A stretch of 64,000 nt of DNA. It comes from JAVBKU01 sp031553875. Lineage in GTDB: Bacteria > Bacteroidota > Bacteroidia > Bacteroidales > Rikenellaceae. Shown here piece by piece: positions 8,460 through 18,018 of the stretch (the first letter of the stretch is position 1; every line of letters starts with the position of its first letter). The notes under the pieces are model-generated. The model did not search any database and was not told the origin of the DNA. It worked only from the letters and a program-made list of their open reading frames with translations. The position numbers and the translations under genes are program-made. The stretch spans positions 1 through 64,000 of the forward strand of contig JAVBKU010000004.1 of the NCBI GenBank assembly GCA_031553875.1, written 5' to 3'.

Positions 8460-9746
8460 CTATTTAACAACAGACCTGTATACCTCTGCGACCTGGGCCG
8501 CGGCCTTGTCCCACTTTAGGCGGGTGACTTCGGCCAGGCCCTTTGTGGCCGATACATTGGCCAGCGAGGGGTATTTTATTAATCCGTATATGGCGTCGGC
8601 CATAGCATCCACATCCCAATAGTCGACCTTGATGGCATAGTCCAACACCTCGGCCACGCCCGACTGCTTGGATATTATCACTGGCACGTTCGACTTCATG
8701 GCCTCCAGGGGCGATATGCCGAACGGCTCCGACACCGAAGGCATCACGTACACGTCGCTCATGGCGAACATCTTCTTCACCTCCTCGCCCTTGAGGAATC
8801 CAGTGAAGTGGAACCTGTCGGCGATACCTAACTTGGCCACCCGGCGTATCACATGGTTGAGCATGTCGCCACTGCCGGCCATCACGAACCTTACGTTGGG
8901 CAGCCTCTTTAGTACCTTTGCGGCGGCTTCGACGAAGTAGTCGGGCCCCTTCTGGTAGGTGATCCTGCCGAGGAAAGTGACCACTTTGTCCTCCACTCCG
9001 CGGTCGGCTTCCTGCTCCTGCTCGGAGGCGAACTGTACGGCGTTGTGCACGGCCACCACCCTGTCGGCGGGTATGCCGTATTTGTCTATCACGATCTTGC
9101 GCGTGAGGTTGCTCACCGCTATAACCTTATCAGCAGACATCATGCCATTTCGCTCCATATTGTACACCTCCTGGTTGATGTTCTCGCCACTGCGGTCGAA
9201 TTCCGTGGCATGCATGTGTACCACCAGCGGCTTGCCCGACACCCTCTTGGCGGCTATGCCGGCGTAGTAGGTGAGCCAGTCGTGGGCGTGGATCACATCG
9301 AACTGACCTTCGAGTTCCTTGGCTACTTGTGCGGCCACCATGGCGTAGCGCGCCACCTCTTCCATGAGATTGGCGCCGTACTTGCCCGAGAATGTGTAGC
9401 GCTCCTTCCAGATGTCGTCGCGCACGATGCTCCCGGTCTTGCGGTACTCCTCGCTGTAGCTCTCGAACTCTTCGGGGGAGATATAGGGCACCATATTCGA
9501 GTTTATGTGTATGAACGACAGTTTCTCCCACACGTCGCTATGCGTGGAACCGCCATAGACGGCCTCCACGTCGCTCGCGTTTACGATCCTTACGAAGCTC
9601 GTGTCCTCGTCGCCCGAAGCCTTCGGCATTACGAATATCACCTCGACATCGTTCTTCGCAAGGCCCTGGGTCAGACCATAGCACGCTGTACCGAGACCCC
9701 CTGCTATATGGGGGGGGAACTCCCATCCAAACATTAAAACTCTCAT
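8460..9746 (-). CDS. GT4-family glycosyltransferase of the glycogen locus
   Basis: The 428-aa protein is a GT-B fold transferase. MFGWEFPPHIAGGLGTACYG at the start is the glycine-rich acceptor loop seen in starch/glycogen-synthase-like GT4 enzymes. DVIHAHDWLTYYAG, VVHMHATEFDRSG, the VVTFLGRITYQKGPDYF donor-domain start and SVSEPFGISPLEAMKSNVPVI (the EX7E motif) follow. It has no signal peptide. Its place between a debranching enzyme and a GH57 enzyme points to alpha-glucan metabolism. It could supply a second glucan synthase activity beside the fused one, or another alpha-glucosyl transfer; the donor cannot be read from the sequence. Confidence 0.87.
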   Translation of the reverse strand: MRVLMFGWEFPPHIAGGLGTACYGLTQGLAKNDVEVIFVMPKASGDEDTSFVRIVNASDVEAVYGGSTHSDVWEKLSFIHINSNMVPYISPEEFESYSEEYRKTGSIVRDDIWKERYTFSGKYGANLMEEVARYAMVAAQVAKELEGQFDVIHAHDWLTYYAGIAAKRVSGKPLVVHMHATEFDRSGENINQEVYNMERNGMMSADKVIAVSNLTRKIVIDKYGIPADRVVAVHNAVQFASEQEQEADRGVEDKVVTFLGRITYQKGPDYFVEAAAKVLKRLPNVRFVMAGSGDMLNHVIRRVAKLGIADRFHFTGFLKGEEVKKMFAMSDVYVMPSVSEPFGISPLEAMKSNVPVIISKQSGVAEVLDYAIKVDYWDVDAMADAIYGLIKYPSLANVSATKGLAEVTRLKWDKAAAQVAEVYRSVVK

Positions 9747-9913
9747 ATTGTCGCCTTTAAAGTAGGTTTACTCCTGTTGTTGCTTTACAACGTTGTATCC
9801 ATTACTCACTTCGGTTCTCTCTGCTTGTATTTGTCTTCCGGAAGCCGCGTCCAGCTTTGGTTTGTGCTATCCGGGAAGGGTATGCAATCACGATACCGAA
9901 TTTCTCCCTTTTG

Positions 9914-11845
9914 TCAGGTATTCTTATATTTTTCGACCATTTGGTGTATACTTAGGACCGCTCCTACACTCCATGCCTGGGATATGGCCCCTTTGGGATT
10001 GAACGGAGGGTTGCCGTCGTATATCTCGGCAATTGAACCTATGCCGTACGCGTCTATGGTCTGCGAGAATCCTTCCAGCAGTTCCTCGGCTTCGGGAACA
10101 TACCCGGCGCCCTGTATGTCGAAGTTGGCCTTGACAAAGTGTTCCAACAGCCACGGCCACACCGTACCCTGGTGGTAGGCCATGTCGCGCTGGGGCTGGG
10201 TGCCCTCGTATACGCCCTTGTAGAGGGGATTGCTGGGGGAGAGCGTCCTCAAGCCGCGCGGGGTGAGCAGGTGCTTGCTCACTACGTTGATAACCCTTAT
10301 CTTCTGGCTGTCGCTGAGCATGGAGTAGCGCAGCGAGCATGCTATGATCTGGTTGGGGCGGATAAAGTCATTCACCTCGTCGCCGTTAACATAGTCGGCC
10401 AGGTAACCTTCTTTCTCCAGCCAGAAGCGCTCCATGAAACTCGATTTCACCAGGTCGGGCATCTGGCCCCACTCCTTGATGAATTTGTCGTCGTGGAACT
10501 CCTTGGCGAGTTCGAGCATGTAACATATAGCGTTATGCCACAGGGCATTGATCTCCACCTGGTATCCGTCGCGGCCGGTCACGGGCTTACCGTCGACCAC
10601 TGCGTCCATCCATGTCATGGCGTGCGTGGGGTTGGAGGCCCATATCAGGCCGTTCTCGTCCATGCGTATGTAAGGGCCGATACCCCTGCGGTATGCCTCG
10701 AGTACGTCCTTCATATTGGAGCCGTAGCGCTTCCATATCTCCTCGCGGCCTACGTTCTCCTCGAGCCTTTGGAGCGTCCAGAAGAACCACATCGGCGCAT
10801 CGACGGAGTTGTATGCCGTTCCCATGTTGGGGACGAGGCCGTCCTGCATCTCGCGGGTCATGGTGTTGATCACGTCGTAGCATGAATCCACGTCGCCCCT
10901 TGTGAGCGTGATCCCCGGGAGCGATATGAACGTGTCGCGTCCCCAGCGTCCGAACCACGGATAACCGGCCACTACCTCTGTCTTGTCGCCGCGGCGCACG
11001 ATGAATTGCCGTGCGGAGTGCTTGAGGCAGGAGAGGAAGTCGGTCTTGTCCGAGCGGCGGGAGAGTTCCTCCTCGAACATCTCGTCGAGTTTTGCGGGGT
11101 CTACTTCAATGAGCGAGGCGGAAAATATCACGCTGCGCTCTTTGGTTATTTCGGTCTCGAAGACGCCGGTGGTGAGCAGATCTTCATGGTAGGGATAGCC
11201 CCTGCGGTTCTCCTCGGCATATTCGAAGTTATTGTACCAGTCGGGTGCGGATAGGAATTCTGCTCCAACATTAGTCTGCATATATAGATTGGGCATCTCT
11301 GCGTAGGGTTTGTTACGCACCCCGCCGGGTATGGCTTCGCTCCTCGCATCCGCGAACATATTGGCGCTGCTAAGGGCGTGCCTGTTACGATAGGCCAGGA
11401 ACGGGCGCAGGCGCAGCTTGGTGGGCGACTTGACCTCTAGCAGCGTATACCTTATAAGTAACTGCGCACGCGAATGTATCCACAGCATCTCCTTACGCAG
11501 GAGCACGCCGCCCACACGGTATGTGATCGTGGGAGTGGGGGTGTAGTCGAAGTCGACTATATACTTATGCCCGCGGGGCTCATAGATGCCCGGAAAGCGG
11601 TGTATGGCCAGATTGAACGACTGGTCGTGCTGTATCACTGTCTCATCGAGCGAAGAGAGCAATACGTAACTGTTCTCCTCGTCGCCGTCGATGGGGCACA
11701 CCATAAGGCCGTGGTACTTGCGTGTGTTGCAACATACGATGGTGGTACACATGTATCCGCCAGCGCGGTCGGTACTCAGCATCTCCCTCTGGAGCGAATA
11801 CTCCAGGTTGCATAATTCATTCTTGTCAAAACGTAAACCTGACAT
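9914..11845 (-). CDS. Glycogen debranching enzyme (amylo-alpha-1,6-glucosidase)
   Basis: The 643-aa protein matches bacterial glycogen debranching enzymes with an N-terminal beta-sandwich domain (about residues 20-220: EYSLQREMLSTDRAGGYMCTT, CNTRKYHGLMV) and a C-terminal (alpha/alpha)6 catalytic barrel (GYPWFGRWGRDTFISLPG, VDAPMWFFWTLQ, WASNPTHAMTWMDA, QPQRDMAYHQGTVWPWLLEH). It removes alpha-1,6 branch glucose residues so that the phosphorylase can continue. It is cytoplasmic. A 167-base gap without a gene separates it from the GT4 gene, and a 388-base leader region separates it from the synthase-phosphorylase fusion. Confidence 0.92.
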   Translation of the reverse strand: MSGLRFDKNELCNLEYSLQREMLSTDRAGGYMCTTIVCCNTRKYHGLMVCPIDGDEENSYVLLSSLDETVIQHDQSFNLAIHRFPGIYEPRGHKYIVDFDYTPTPTITYRVGGVLLRKEMLWIHSRAQLLIRYTLLEVKSPTKLRLRPFLAYRNRHALSSANMFADARSEAIPGGVRNKPYAEMPNLYMQTNVGAEFLSAPDWYNNFEYAEENRRGYPYHEDLLTTGVFETEITKERSVIFSASLIEVDPAKLDEMFEEELSRRSDKTDFLSCLKHSARQFIVRRGDKTEVVAGYPWFGRWGRDTFISLPGITLTRGDVDSCYDVINTMTREMQDGLVPNMGTAYNSVDAPMWFFWTLQRLEENVGREEIWKRYGSNMKDVLEAYRRGIGPYIRMDENGLIWASNPTHAMTWMDAVVDGKPVTGRDGYQVEINALWHNAICYMLELAKEFHDDKFIKEWGQMPDLVKSSFMERFWLEKEGYLADYVNGDEVNDFIRPNQIIACSLRYSMLSDSQKIRVINVVSKHLLTPRGLRTLSPSNPLYKGVYEGTQPQRDMAYHQGTVWPWLLEHFVKANFDIQGAGYVPEAEELLEGFSQTIDAYGIGSIAEIYDGNPPFNPKGAISQAWSVGAVLSIHQMVEKYKNT

Positions 11846-12233
11846 ATGTTTGATTTTAAGGTTTCCTCTTTTGGGTTATTGATTTCTCAGCCTCTTTCTA
11901 TAAGAAACTTTCTTTTTAATTCTTACCTCCCTGTTTGGGAGGACTTTATTGTTATAAATATAAAATAAATTTTTCAGAAAAACAATGCCTCAGGGCTTTA
12001 CAGCGGTTAATTTTTCATTAAATCAGCGTTTTTTTCTGAGTTTTTCGCTTTTTTAGCCCATGACAGGGTCTAATGGGCTGTTTTTCCGTGTGGTACGTGT
12101 GATTTTCAGACCTTATTTTTCGTGACAGCGCCATCTGCTGCGCCCGGTTTTTCTACACCTCTGTTAAAAGATAATGGAGTGCGGCCGTACGCCGCACTCC
12201 ACCGTAACTATCTTAGAATAAGCCGCCCCGGCC
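11846..12233. other. AT-rich regulatory gap in the glycogen locus
   Basis: No ORF is supportable. A -7-like box on the minus strand (TATATTTA, 11955-11962) and a CCTCCC/GGGAGG hairpin (11926-11942) lie in the leader of the debranching enzyme. AGCCCAT/ATGGGCT followed by GTTTTT lies near 12054-12084 on the plus strand. The debranching-GT4-GH57 genes probably have their own promoter here. Confidence 0.5.
12175..12201 (-). terminator. Terminator after the synthase-phosphorylase fusion
   Basis: TGGAGTGCGGC and GCCGCACTCCA form an 11-bp perfect stem around CGTAC. On the minus strand ATTATCTTTTAAC follows. It is 33 bases past the stop codon. Confidence 0.75.
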
Positions 12234-15200
12234 TTACGCCCACTTCACAAGGGCGAAGTCCATCCTGTGGGGGAGCTTGGGGTTCTTGGGGAATATCCTA
12301 AGCGTAACGTCGAACGACCCGGTGATCTTGGGCGTGGCCGCTATCGAGTAGTGTGCCAGCGAGCCCTCCTGCTTCACCATGTTAAGCTCGTTCTTGGAGG
12401 TGATCTTCACGTTGCCCTGGTCGATCTGATTGGCTATGATAAGCTCCACACCGATATCCTCGGCCTTCAGACCGTCGATGTTCACCACAACCTCTATATT
12501 ATATTGGTTACCCATGAATATCGACTCCTTGTTGAGACTGAAGTTCTTTATGTCGACGATAGAGACGTTGTCCCATGCGTTGCTCACCTTGCGCTTCCAG
12601 GCCGCTATCTCGCGGGCCATGGTAAAGTCGCTGGCGATCACCTGGCGGTTGCGCTCGTAGAGCTTGCGGTAGAACTTATCCTGGTAGTCGCGCAGCATGC
12701 GGTTTGTGGTGAAGTTGCTGGCCACGTCGGCGATACACTTCTTGATGGTCTCCACCCAGCTGTGGGGGATGTTGTTCTCGTCGCGCTCGTAGTAGCGGCA
12801 TACGATATCCTCCTCGATGGTGTTGTAGATCATCTCGGCGTCCATCTCGTTCTGGAAGCCTGGGTCCTCGAAGGTGTTCTCCAATGGGAGCATCCATCCG
12901 GCGCCTTCCTTGTAGCCTTCGACCCACCAACCGTCCAGCACGCTGAAGTGCATTACGCCGTTCATCACGGCCTTTTCGCCGCTGGTTCCCGACGCTTCGA
13001 GCGGACGGGTGGGGGTGTTGAGCCAAATATCCACGCCCTGCACCATGCGCCTTGCGAGCTCCATGTCGTAGTTCTGCAGGAAGATGATCTTACCCACGAA
13101 CTGAGGCATCGCTGCCACCTCCACGATACGCTTGATAAGGTCCTGCCCCGGCTTGTCGTTGGGGTGGGCCTTACCGGCGAAGATGAACTGCACCGGGCGG
13201 TTGGGGTTATTCACGATGCGCGACAGACGGTCGAGGTTGGTGAACAGCAGGTGGGCTCGTTTGTATGTGGCGAACCTGCGTGCGAAGCCGATGGTCAGGA
13301 TGTCGGGTTTGAGCGACTCCTTTATCTGTATCATCTGCCTCGGAGAGTCGAACCTGAACTGGGCGGGGTCTCCCACGCGTGTCTTCACATGGTCGATAAG
13401 CTTCTTCTTGAGTATCAGGCGCTCGCTCCACAGGTCCTTGTCGTCGACCTGGTGTATCTTCTGCCATGCCTCTATATCGTATTCGGGAGGAGTTACACCC
13501 TCGGGGAAAACTCTCCCGTAAAGCCTGCGCATGTTGGCCGCCGTCCATGTGGGCAGGTGTACCCCGTTGGTAACGTAACCTATGTGGAGTTCGTCCTTGA
13601 AATATCCAGGCCACATGGCTCCAAGTATCTCCTTGCTCACCTCGCCGTGGAGCCAGCTCACGCCGTTCACCTCCTGCGACAGGTTGCAGGCGAGGAAGCT
13701 CATCGAGAACTTCTCGTTAGAGTCGTTGGGGTTGGTCTTACCCAGGTTGATGAACTGTTCCCACGTGATGTCGAGACGGTCGGGGTAGTGCGACATATAC
13801 TGCCTTATCATCGATTCGGGGAAGGCGTCGTGACCCGCAGGCACCGGCGTATGCGTGGTGAACAGCGACGACGAACGCACCACTTCCAGCGCTTCGCTGA
13901 AGGTGAGCTTCTTGGATTCGATAAGGTTGCGGCAGCGTTCTATGCCCACGAAGGCGGCGTGGCCCTCGTTGCAGTGGTATACGTCCTGCTTGATGCCCAG
14001 TTCCTTGAGCGTGCGGATGCCGCACAGGCCCAGCAGGAGCTCCTGCTTGAGTCGGTTCTCCCAGTCGCCGCCGTAGAGGTGGTAGGTGATTGTGCGGTCC
14101 TCGGCTAGGTTGAGTTCGTGGTCGGTGTCTAACAGGTAGAGCTCGGTGCGACCCACGTCACAACGCCATATGCGGGCGGTAACGGTACGCCCCGGCAGGG
14201 CCAGGATCACCGAGCGCCAGTTGCCCTCCTCGTCACGTACGGGCGAAATGGGCAGCTTGAAGAAATTCTGCGGCTCATATGTCGCCTCCTGCGCTCCCGA
14301 AGCCGAGAGCTTCTGGGTGAAGTAACCGTAGCGGTAGAGCAGACCCACGGCTATCATGGGCACATTCTTGTCGCTGGCCTCCTTTATATAGTCTCCAGCG
14401 AGGATACCGAGACCGCCGGAATATATCTTGAGCGACGAGTGCAGACCGTACTCCATACTGAAATAGGCTATCTTCGGCCCCTTGGCATTGGCTTTCTCGG
14501 CCATGTAATCGTTGAACTTGGCGTACACGGCGTCCATCATCTGGAGGAACGTGGCGTCCTGCTCCAGTTCCAGCACACGGTGGTAGGTTAGTTTGTCGAG
14601 GAAGGTTATGGGATTCTTCTCACATTTTACCCACAGCTCCCTGTCGATATATTCGAACAGCGAGTAAGCCTCCATATTCCACGACCACCACAGGTTCTTT
14701 GACAGCTGTTCCAGCGGGTGTAGCCTTTCGGGCATGGTACGCTCTACCATGATACGCGTCCATGTGGGACGGTTGGTGGTGAGCTGCTGGCGCACAAAGT
14801 TTACCTGCTCGTGGTGTCCGCCGCCGCTCTCGTAAATGGTGCGATTGCTGCGGGCAACCATATTGTCTATGGCTATGGAGTAAGCCTCACGGTAATAGTC
14901 GAAGAGATTTTCCCACAAGGCCGTCTTGGAGATATCCTTGGCCGATGTGCGACGGTGTCCGTACTCGGTCTTGGTCATGCCGGAATAGGCGAGGATAGAG
15001 TCGGAAATATGTTTCACCACCTCGTCGTCGTTGGTGTCGGTGCGGGTTATCACCTCCACGCCCGAGTGCTTAGACTTATAGTTGGCCACCCAAAGGCCGA
15101 ATCCGGCCAGGGAGGTGGTTATGGTGGGCACCGAGAAGGCCACGCTCTCGAGCGGGGTATAACCCCACGGCTCGTAGTAAGAGGCGAATACGGTGATATC

Positions 15201-16493
15201 CATACCCGCCAACAGTTCGTAGTAGGGCTTGTTGAATATGCCGTCGTTGCCGTTGAGGTACGAGGGCACGAACATGAGCTGCACGGGGCTGTTGGGGTCC
15301 TGCAGACGCGATCCTTTTATCTTGTTTATCACGGGGTCCCACTCGGGAGCCGAGAGGTAGTGCGTGATATTGCGGATAACGGTGTGGTCGGGCTGGGCGT
15401 TGGGATCGGCGAGCATGGCCTGCAGGTCCTTGCGGGGGCCTACGTTACCTGCGGGCACGGTGATATATGCCAGCACCTTACGCTTGAAGTTAGTCTCCTT
15501 GGATAGGGCGATAAGAGAATCTATGAATACGTCGAGGCCCTTGTTCTTGAATTCGTAACGGCCGCTGGTGCCTACGATCAGAGGTTCCTGCTCGTACTTG
15601 ATGCCGAGACATTTTTCGGCTACTTCGATCATTGCCTTCTTGGCCTCGGCCCTCTTGATGTCGAACTCTTCGTTCTTCCACACGAAGTCGTCCTCGAAAC
15701 CATTAGGAGTCACGATGCTGACCTCGTGACCCAACAGATATTTACATTCGTTGGCCGTGAGATCGCTCACCGTGGCGAAGCAGTCGTAATAGTTTGCCGC
15801 GGTCTTTTCGAGCGAATGTTTAGCCAGCACATTGAACTGACGGGCCATATCGTCGGCATTGATACGCTTCAACTCGCTGTAGAGGGGCAGGCCGTTACCG
15901 GCGATGGAGCGGCCCATAACGGTGGCGTGGGTGGTGAACACGTTGGCGATGTAGGGCGACACCTTGCGCAGGTATAAGCCGCCGCTGGAGGTCATCCATT
16001 CGTGGAAGTGTGCCACGGCGCGATCCGACACCGAGCCGAACATTTCCATATAGCTTTCGATGACCTTACCTGCCATGTAGCCGAAAATCACGGGCTCGAC
16101 ATAGTCCCACTGACCGCTGATCGAGTCGACGCGGTATGTTTCCCAGAGGAATTTAAGTATTTCGTCCTTGCGGCCTATGGCGCTGCTGAAATCCACCAGT
16201 ATGGCCATGGGGTTGCCTTTAACCTTCCAGCGGCCTATGCGTACACGTATGCCGTCGTCGTAGAGCGATTGTTTCCAGTTTTTCAGGAGGTTGAGGTCTT
16301 CGGCGAATTCAGGACTTTCCTGGTCACGGTGCACGTCGGGGCCGATGACTATATAGTTGTCTTCGAGTTCTTTTGTAATGGTCAGGGCCTTGGTGGCCAG
16401 CACCGTGTGTATACCGCCAACTTTGTTACATACCTCCCAGCTCACTTCGAATAAGTGCGTGGGGGTCATTTTGGTCTTGTTCTGTTCTTCCAT
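12234..16493 (-). CDS. Fused glycogen synthase (GT3) - alpha-glucan phosphorylase (GT35)
   Basis: One 1419-aa reading frame holds two enzymes. Residues 1-~560 resemble eukaryote-type glycogen synthase GT3: LFEVSWEVCNKVGGIHTV at the start, FTTHATVMGRSIAG, and the EX7E motif EPWGYTPLE at 441-449. From ~585 a DUF3417 entry domain (LHPLEQLSKNLWWSWNMEAY) leads into a GT35 phosphorylase with FSMEYGLH, CNEGHAAFV, and the PLP-lysine segment EASGTSGEKAVMNG (Lys about 1174). A C-terminal beta domain ends at 1419. The first half elongates alpha-1,4-glucan and the second releases glucose-1-phosphate. I see no stop or frameshift at the junction. All catalytic motifs seem intact. Whether the domain fusion is common among relatives needs a database check. 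Confidence 0.93.
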   Translation of the reverse strand: MEEQNKTKMTPTHLFEVSWEVCNKVGGIHTVLATKALTITKELEDNYIVIGPDVHRDQESPEFAEDLNLLKNWKQSLYDDGIRVRIGRWKVKGNPMAILVDFSSAIGRKDEILKFLWETYRVDSISGQWDYVEPVIFGYMAGKVIESYMEMFGSVSDRAVAHFHEWMTSSGGLYLRKVSPYIANVFTTHATVMGRSIAGNGLPLYSELKRINADDMARQFNVLAKHSLEKTAANYYDCFATVSDLTANECKYLLGHEVSIVTPNGFEDDFVWKNEEFDIKRAEAKKAMIEVAEKCLGIKYEQEPLIVGTSGRYEFKNKGLDVFIDSLIALSKETNFKRKVLAYITVPAGNVGPRKDLQAMLADPNAQPDHTVIRNITHYLSAPEWDPVINKIKGSRLQDPNSPVQLMFVPSYLNGNDGIFNKPYYELLAGMDITVFASYYEPWGYTPLESVAFSVPTITTSLAGFGLWVANYKSKHSGVEVITRTDTNDDEVVKHISDSILAYSGMTKTEYGHRRTSAKDISKTALWENLFDYYREAYSIAIDNMVARSNRTIYESGGGHHEQVNFVRQQLTTNRPTWTRIMVERTMPERLHPLEQLSKNLWWSWNMEAYSLFEYIDRELWVKCEKNPITFLDKLTYHRVLELEQDATFLQMMDAVYAKFNDYMAEKANAKGPKIAYFSMEYGLHSSLKIYSGGLGILAGDYIKEASDKNVPMIAVGLLYRYGYFTQKLSASGAQEATYEPQNFFKLPISPVRDEEGNWRSVILALPGRTVTARIWRCDVGRTELYLLDTDHELNLAEDRTITYHLYGGDWENRLKQELLLGLCGIRTLKELGIKQDVYHCNEGHAAFVGIERCRNLIESKKLTFSEALEVVRSSSLFTTHTPVPAGHDAFPESMIRQYMSHYPDRLDITWEQFINLGKTNPNDSNEKFSMSFLACNLSQEVNGVSWLHGEVSKEILGAMWPGYFKDELHIGYVTNGVHLPTWTAANMRRLYGRVFPEGVTPPEYDIEAWQKIHQVDDKDLWSERLILKKKLIDHVKTRVGDPAQFRFDSPRQMIQIKESLKPDILTIGFARRFATYKRAHLLFTNLDRLSRIVNNPNRPVQFIFAGKAHPNDKPGQDLIKRIVEVAAMPQFVGKIIFLQNYDMELARRMVQGVDIWLNTPTRPLEASGTSGEKAVMNGVMHFSVLDGWWVEGYKEGAGWMLPLENTFEDPGFQNEMDAEMIYNTIEEDIVCRYYERDENNIPHSWVETIKKCIADVASNFTTNRMLRDYQDKFYRKLYERNRQVIASDFTMAREIAAWKRKVSNAWDNVSIVDIKNFSLNKESIFMGNQYNIEVVVNIDGLKAEDIGVELIIANQIDQGNVKITSKNELNMVKQEGSLAHYSIAATPKITGSFDVTLRIFPKNPKLPHRMDFALVKWA

Positions 16494-16552
16494 TTGTAAT
16501 TATATGCGTGTTTTGATTGTACTCTTTCGATGGGATAAAATCCCTGCTGGGG

Positions 16553-16560
16553 CAAAGGTA
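16553..16560 (-). promoter_or_regulatory. -7 box for the glycogen synthase-phosphorylase gene
   Basis: The minus strand reads TACCTTTG, ending 60 bases before the ATG at 16493. The -33 element is weak. The 290 bases between this gene and hemW hold nothing else except weak inverted repeats near 16660-16735. Confidence 0.5.
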
Positions 16561-16783
16561 CGCATTATTTATATAAATAGCGCGGCCCGCCGTGGCTCCT
16601 GTCGAGGCGACTTATAATCAATTTATCAACACTTTAAGGGTGGTGGAGAGGCTTCGTGTGTGGGCTATTTCGACCGTAACCCTTATGGCCGTTGGGTTTC
16701 ACAGGAGCGGTCGTAAGGGTGGCTTAAAATAGTATCGCCGACCGAATGTGAGTAAAGAATGTGCGTATAATTGCGCCCGGGAG

Positions 16784-17917
16784 TTATACCGCGAACAGGT
16801 CCGAGATTATGCCGTCGGAGATAATGAACAGGTGGGCGGGGATGCGGTACACCGGGCCGTCCTTTTCCATTACGCCGCGGGCGACGAATTTCTCAGCCCC
16901 GGCGGTGAAATACCCGGCCATGTCCTGTCCGAAATGTTCGGCTATTACGCGTGTGTCGGCGCCGCCGGCCGTACGCAGGGATGTCATTACGTATTCGTTG
17001 TAACGGTCTTTGGCGTCGAGATGCTCGACCGTGTAGCAATTACCCGATTCCACACCCCGCAGGTAGGCGGCGTTATCGCTCACGTTCCATCCCCGCGACT
17101 TCCCGTCGAACGAATGGGCCGAGGGGCCGAGGCCGAGGTAGGGCGTGCCGTTCCAATAGCTACTGTTGTGGCGGCTTTCATGCTCGGGCAGGGCGAAGTT
17201 GGATATTTCGTAGTGGGTGAATCCCGCCTCCGTAAGCCTGTCGTGTACGAGGTCGTAGTGGGCGCGGCTCTCCTGTTCACCGATGGGGGAGAGCAGGCCT
17301 TTTCCTGCTCGCCGCCCGAACACGCTCCCCGGCTCTATGGTAAGGTGGTAGGCTGAGATATGCTGTATGCCGAGATATAGCAGGGTGTCGAGGTTGTACG
17401 ACAGTTCATCCATGCTCATAACGGGCAGGCCGTAGATTATGTCGACGGAAATATTGTCAAACCCCGCTTCCTGCGCCTCGCGCACGGCGGTTACGGCCCT
17501 TGCCGCGTCGTGACGGCGGTTCATCCAGCGCAGGTGGGTGTCGATAAATGACTGCACGCCGATGCTCAGGCGGTTTACCCCGGCACGGCGCAACTCACAC
17601 AGATATTCGGGCGAGAGGTCGTCGGGATTGGCCTCGAGGGTTATTTCCTCCACGCCGGAGATGTCGAACAGCTCCCCGGCACGGTTAATGATATGGGCTA
17701 TATCCGCCACAGGGAGCAGAGAAGGCGTCCCTCCGCCGAAGTATATGGTATTTATGGCTGTTTTGCTACCCCCGGGAAGGAAACCGGCACGCAACTCCAT
17801 CTCGCGGCTCAGAGCGCCGACCATCTCCCCGAGGTGCGCTAACGAGCGCGAGGAGTGGAAGTCGCAGTAGTGGCAGAACGACCTGCAGAAGGGTATATGT
17901 ATGTATAGTCCTGCCAA
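16784..17917 (-). CDS. hemW: Radical SAM heme chaperone HemW (coproporphyrinogen-oxidase-like)
   Basis: The 377-aa protein begins MAGLYIHIPFC and carries the radical SAM cluster motif CxxxCxxC (Cys11, Cys15, Cys18). FGGGTPSLLP, EITLEANPDDL, NRLSIGVQSF, and ISVDIIYGLP follow, with a HemN C-terminal domain. The short length and the start directly at the SAM core fit HemW, which binds and inserts heme, rather than HemN. The start codon is TTG at 17917: no in-frame ATG exists upstream before a stop, and this start aligns with family N-termini. It is alone on the minus strand and divergent from pckA. Confidence 0.88.
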   Translation of the reverse strand: MAGLYIHIPFCRSFCHYCDFHSSRSLAHLGEMVGALSREMELRAGFLPGGSKTAINTIYFGGGTPSLLPVADIAHIINRAGELFDISGVEEITLEANPDDLSPEYLCELRRAGVNRLSIGVQSFIDTHLRWMNRRHDAARAVTAVREAQEAGFDNISVDIIYGLPVMSMDELSYNLDTLLYLGIQHISAYHLTIEPGSVFGRRAGKGLLSPIGEQESRAHYDLVHDRLTEAGFTHYEISNFALPEHESRHNSSYWNGTPYLGLGPSAHSFDGKSRGWNVSDNAAYLRGVESGNCYTVEHLDAKDRYNEYVMTSLRTAGGADTRVIAEHFGQDMAGYFTAGAEKFVARGVMEKDGPVYRIPAHLFIISDGIISDLFAV

Positions 17918-17946
17918 GAGAAGCGTTTTTGGAATAATAATATGTT

Positions 17947-18018
17947 ACGGTTTGCCGGGCAAGCCTCAGCCCGCAGCCACCCACGGCGAAGGGCTGACAA
18001 CGCCTGGCGGCTTATTTC
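17947..18018 (-). repeat. Dispersed hairpin repeat, copy 2 (family B)
   Basis: Read on the minus strand this shows GAAATAAGCCGCCAGGCG, CAGCCC, GGTGGCTGCGGGCTGA and GGCTTGCC, matching copy 1 at 7034-7105. Here the first hairpin is weaker (CAGCCC/GGGCTG), so this copy looks degraded. It lies in the hemW-pckA divergent gap. Confidence 0.65.

Noticed and set aside
12267..14108. 613-codon open frame opposite the phosphorylase half of the fusion gene
   Set aside because: It is the antisense shadow of a GC-biased real gene; its product has no domain and is rich in His/Val/Leu as expected from reverse reading.
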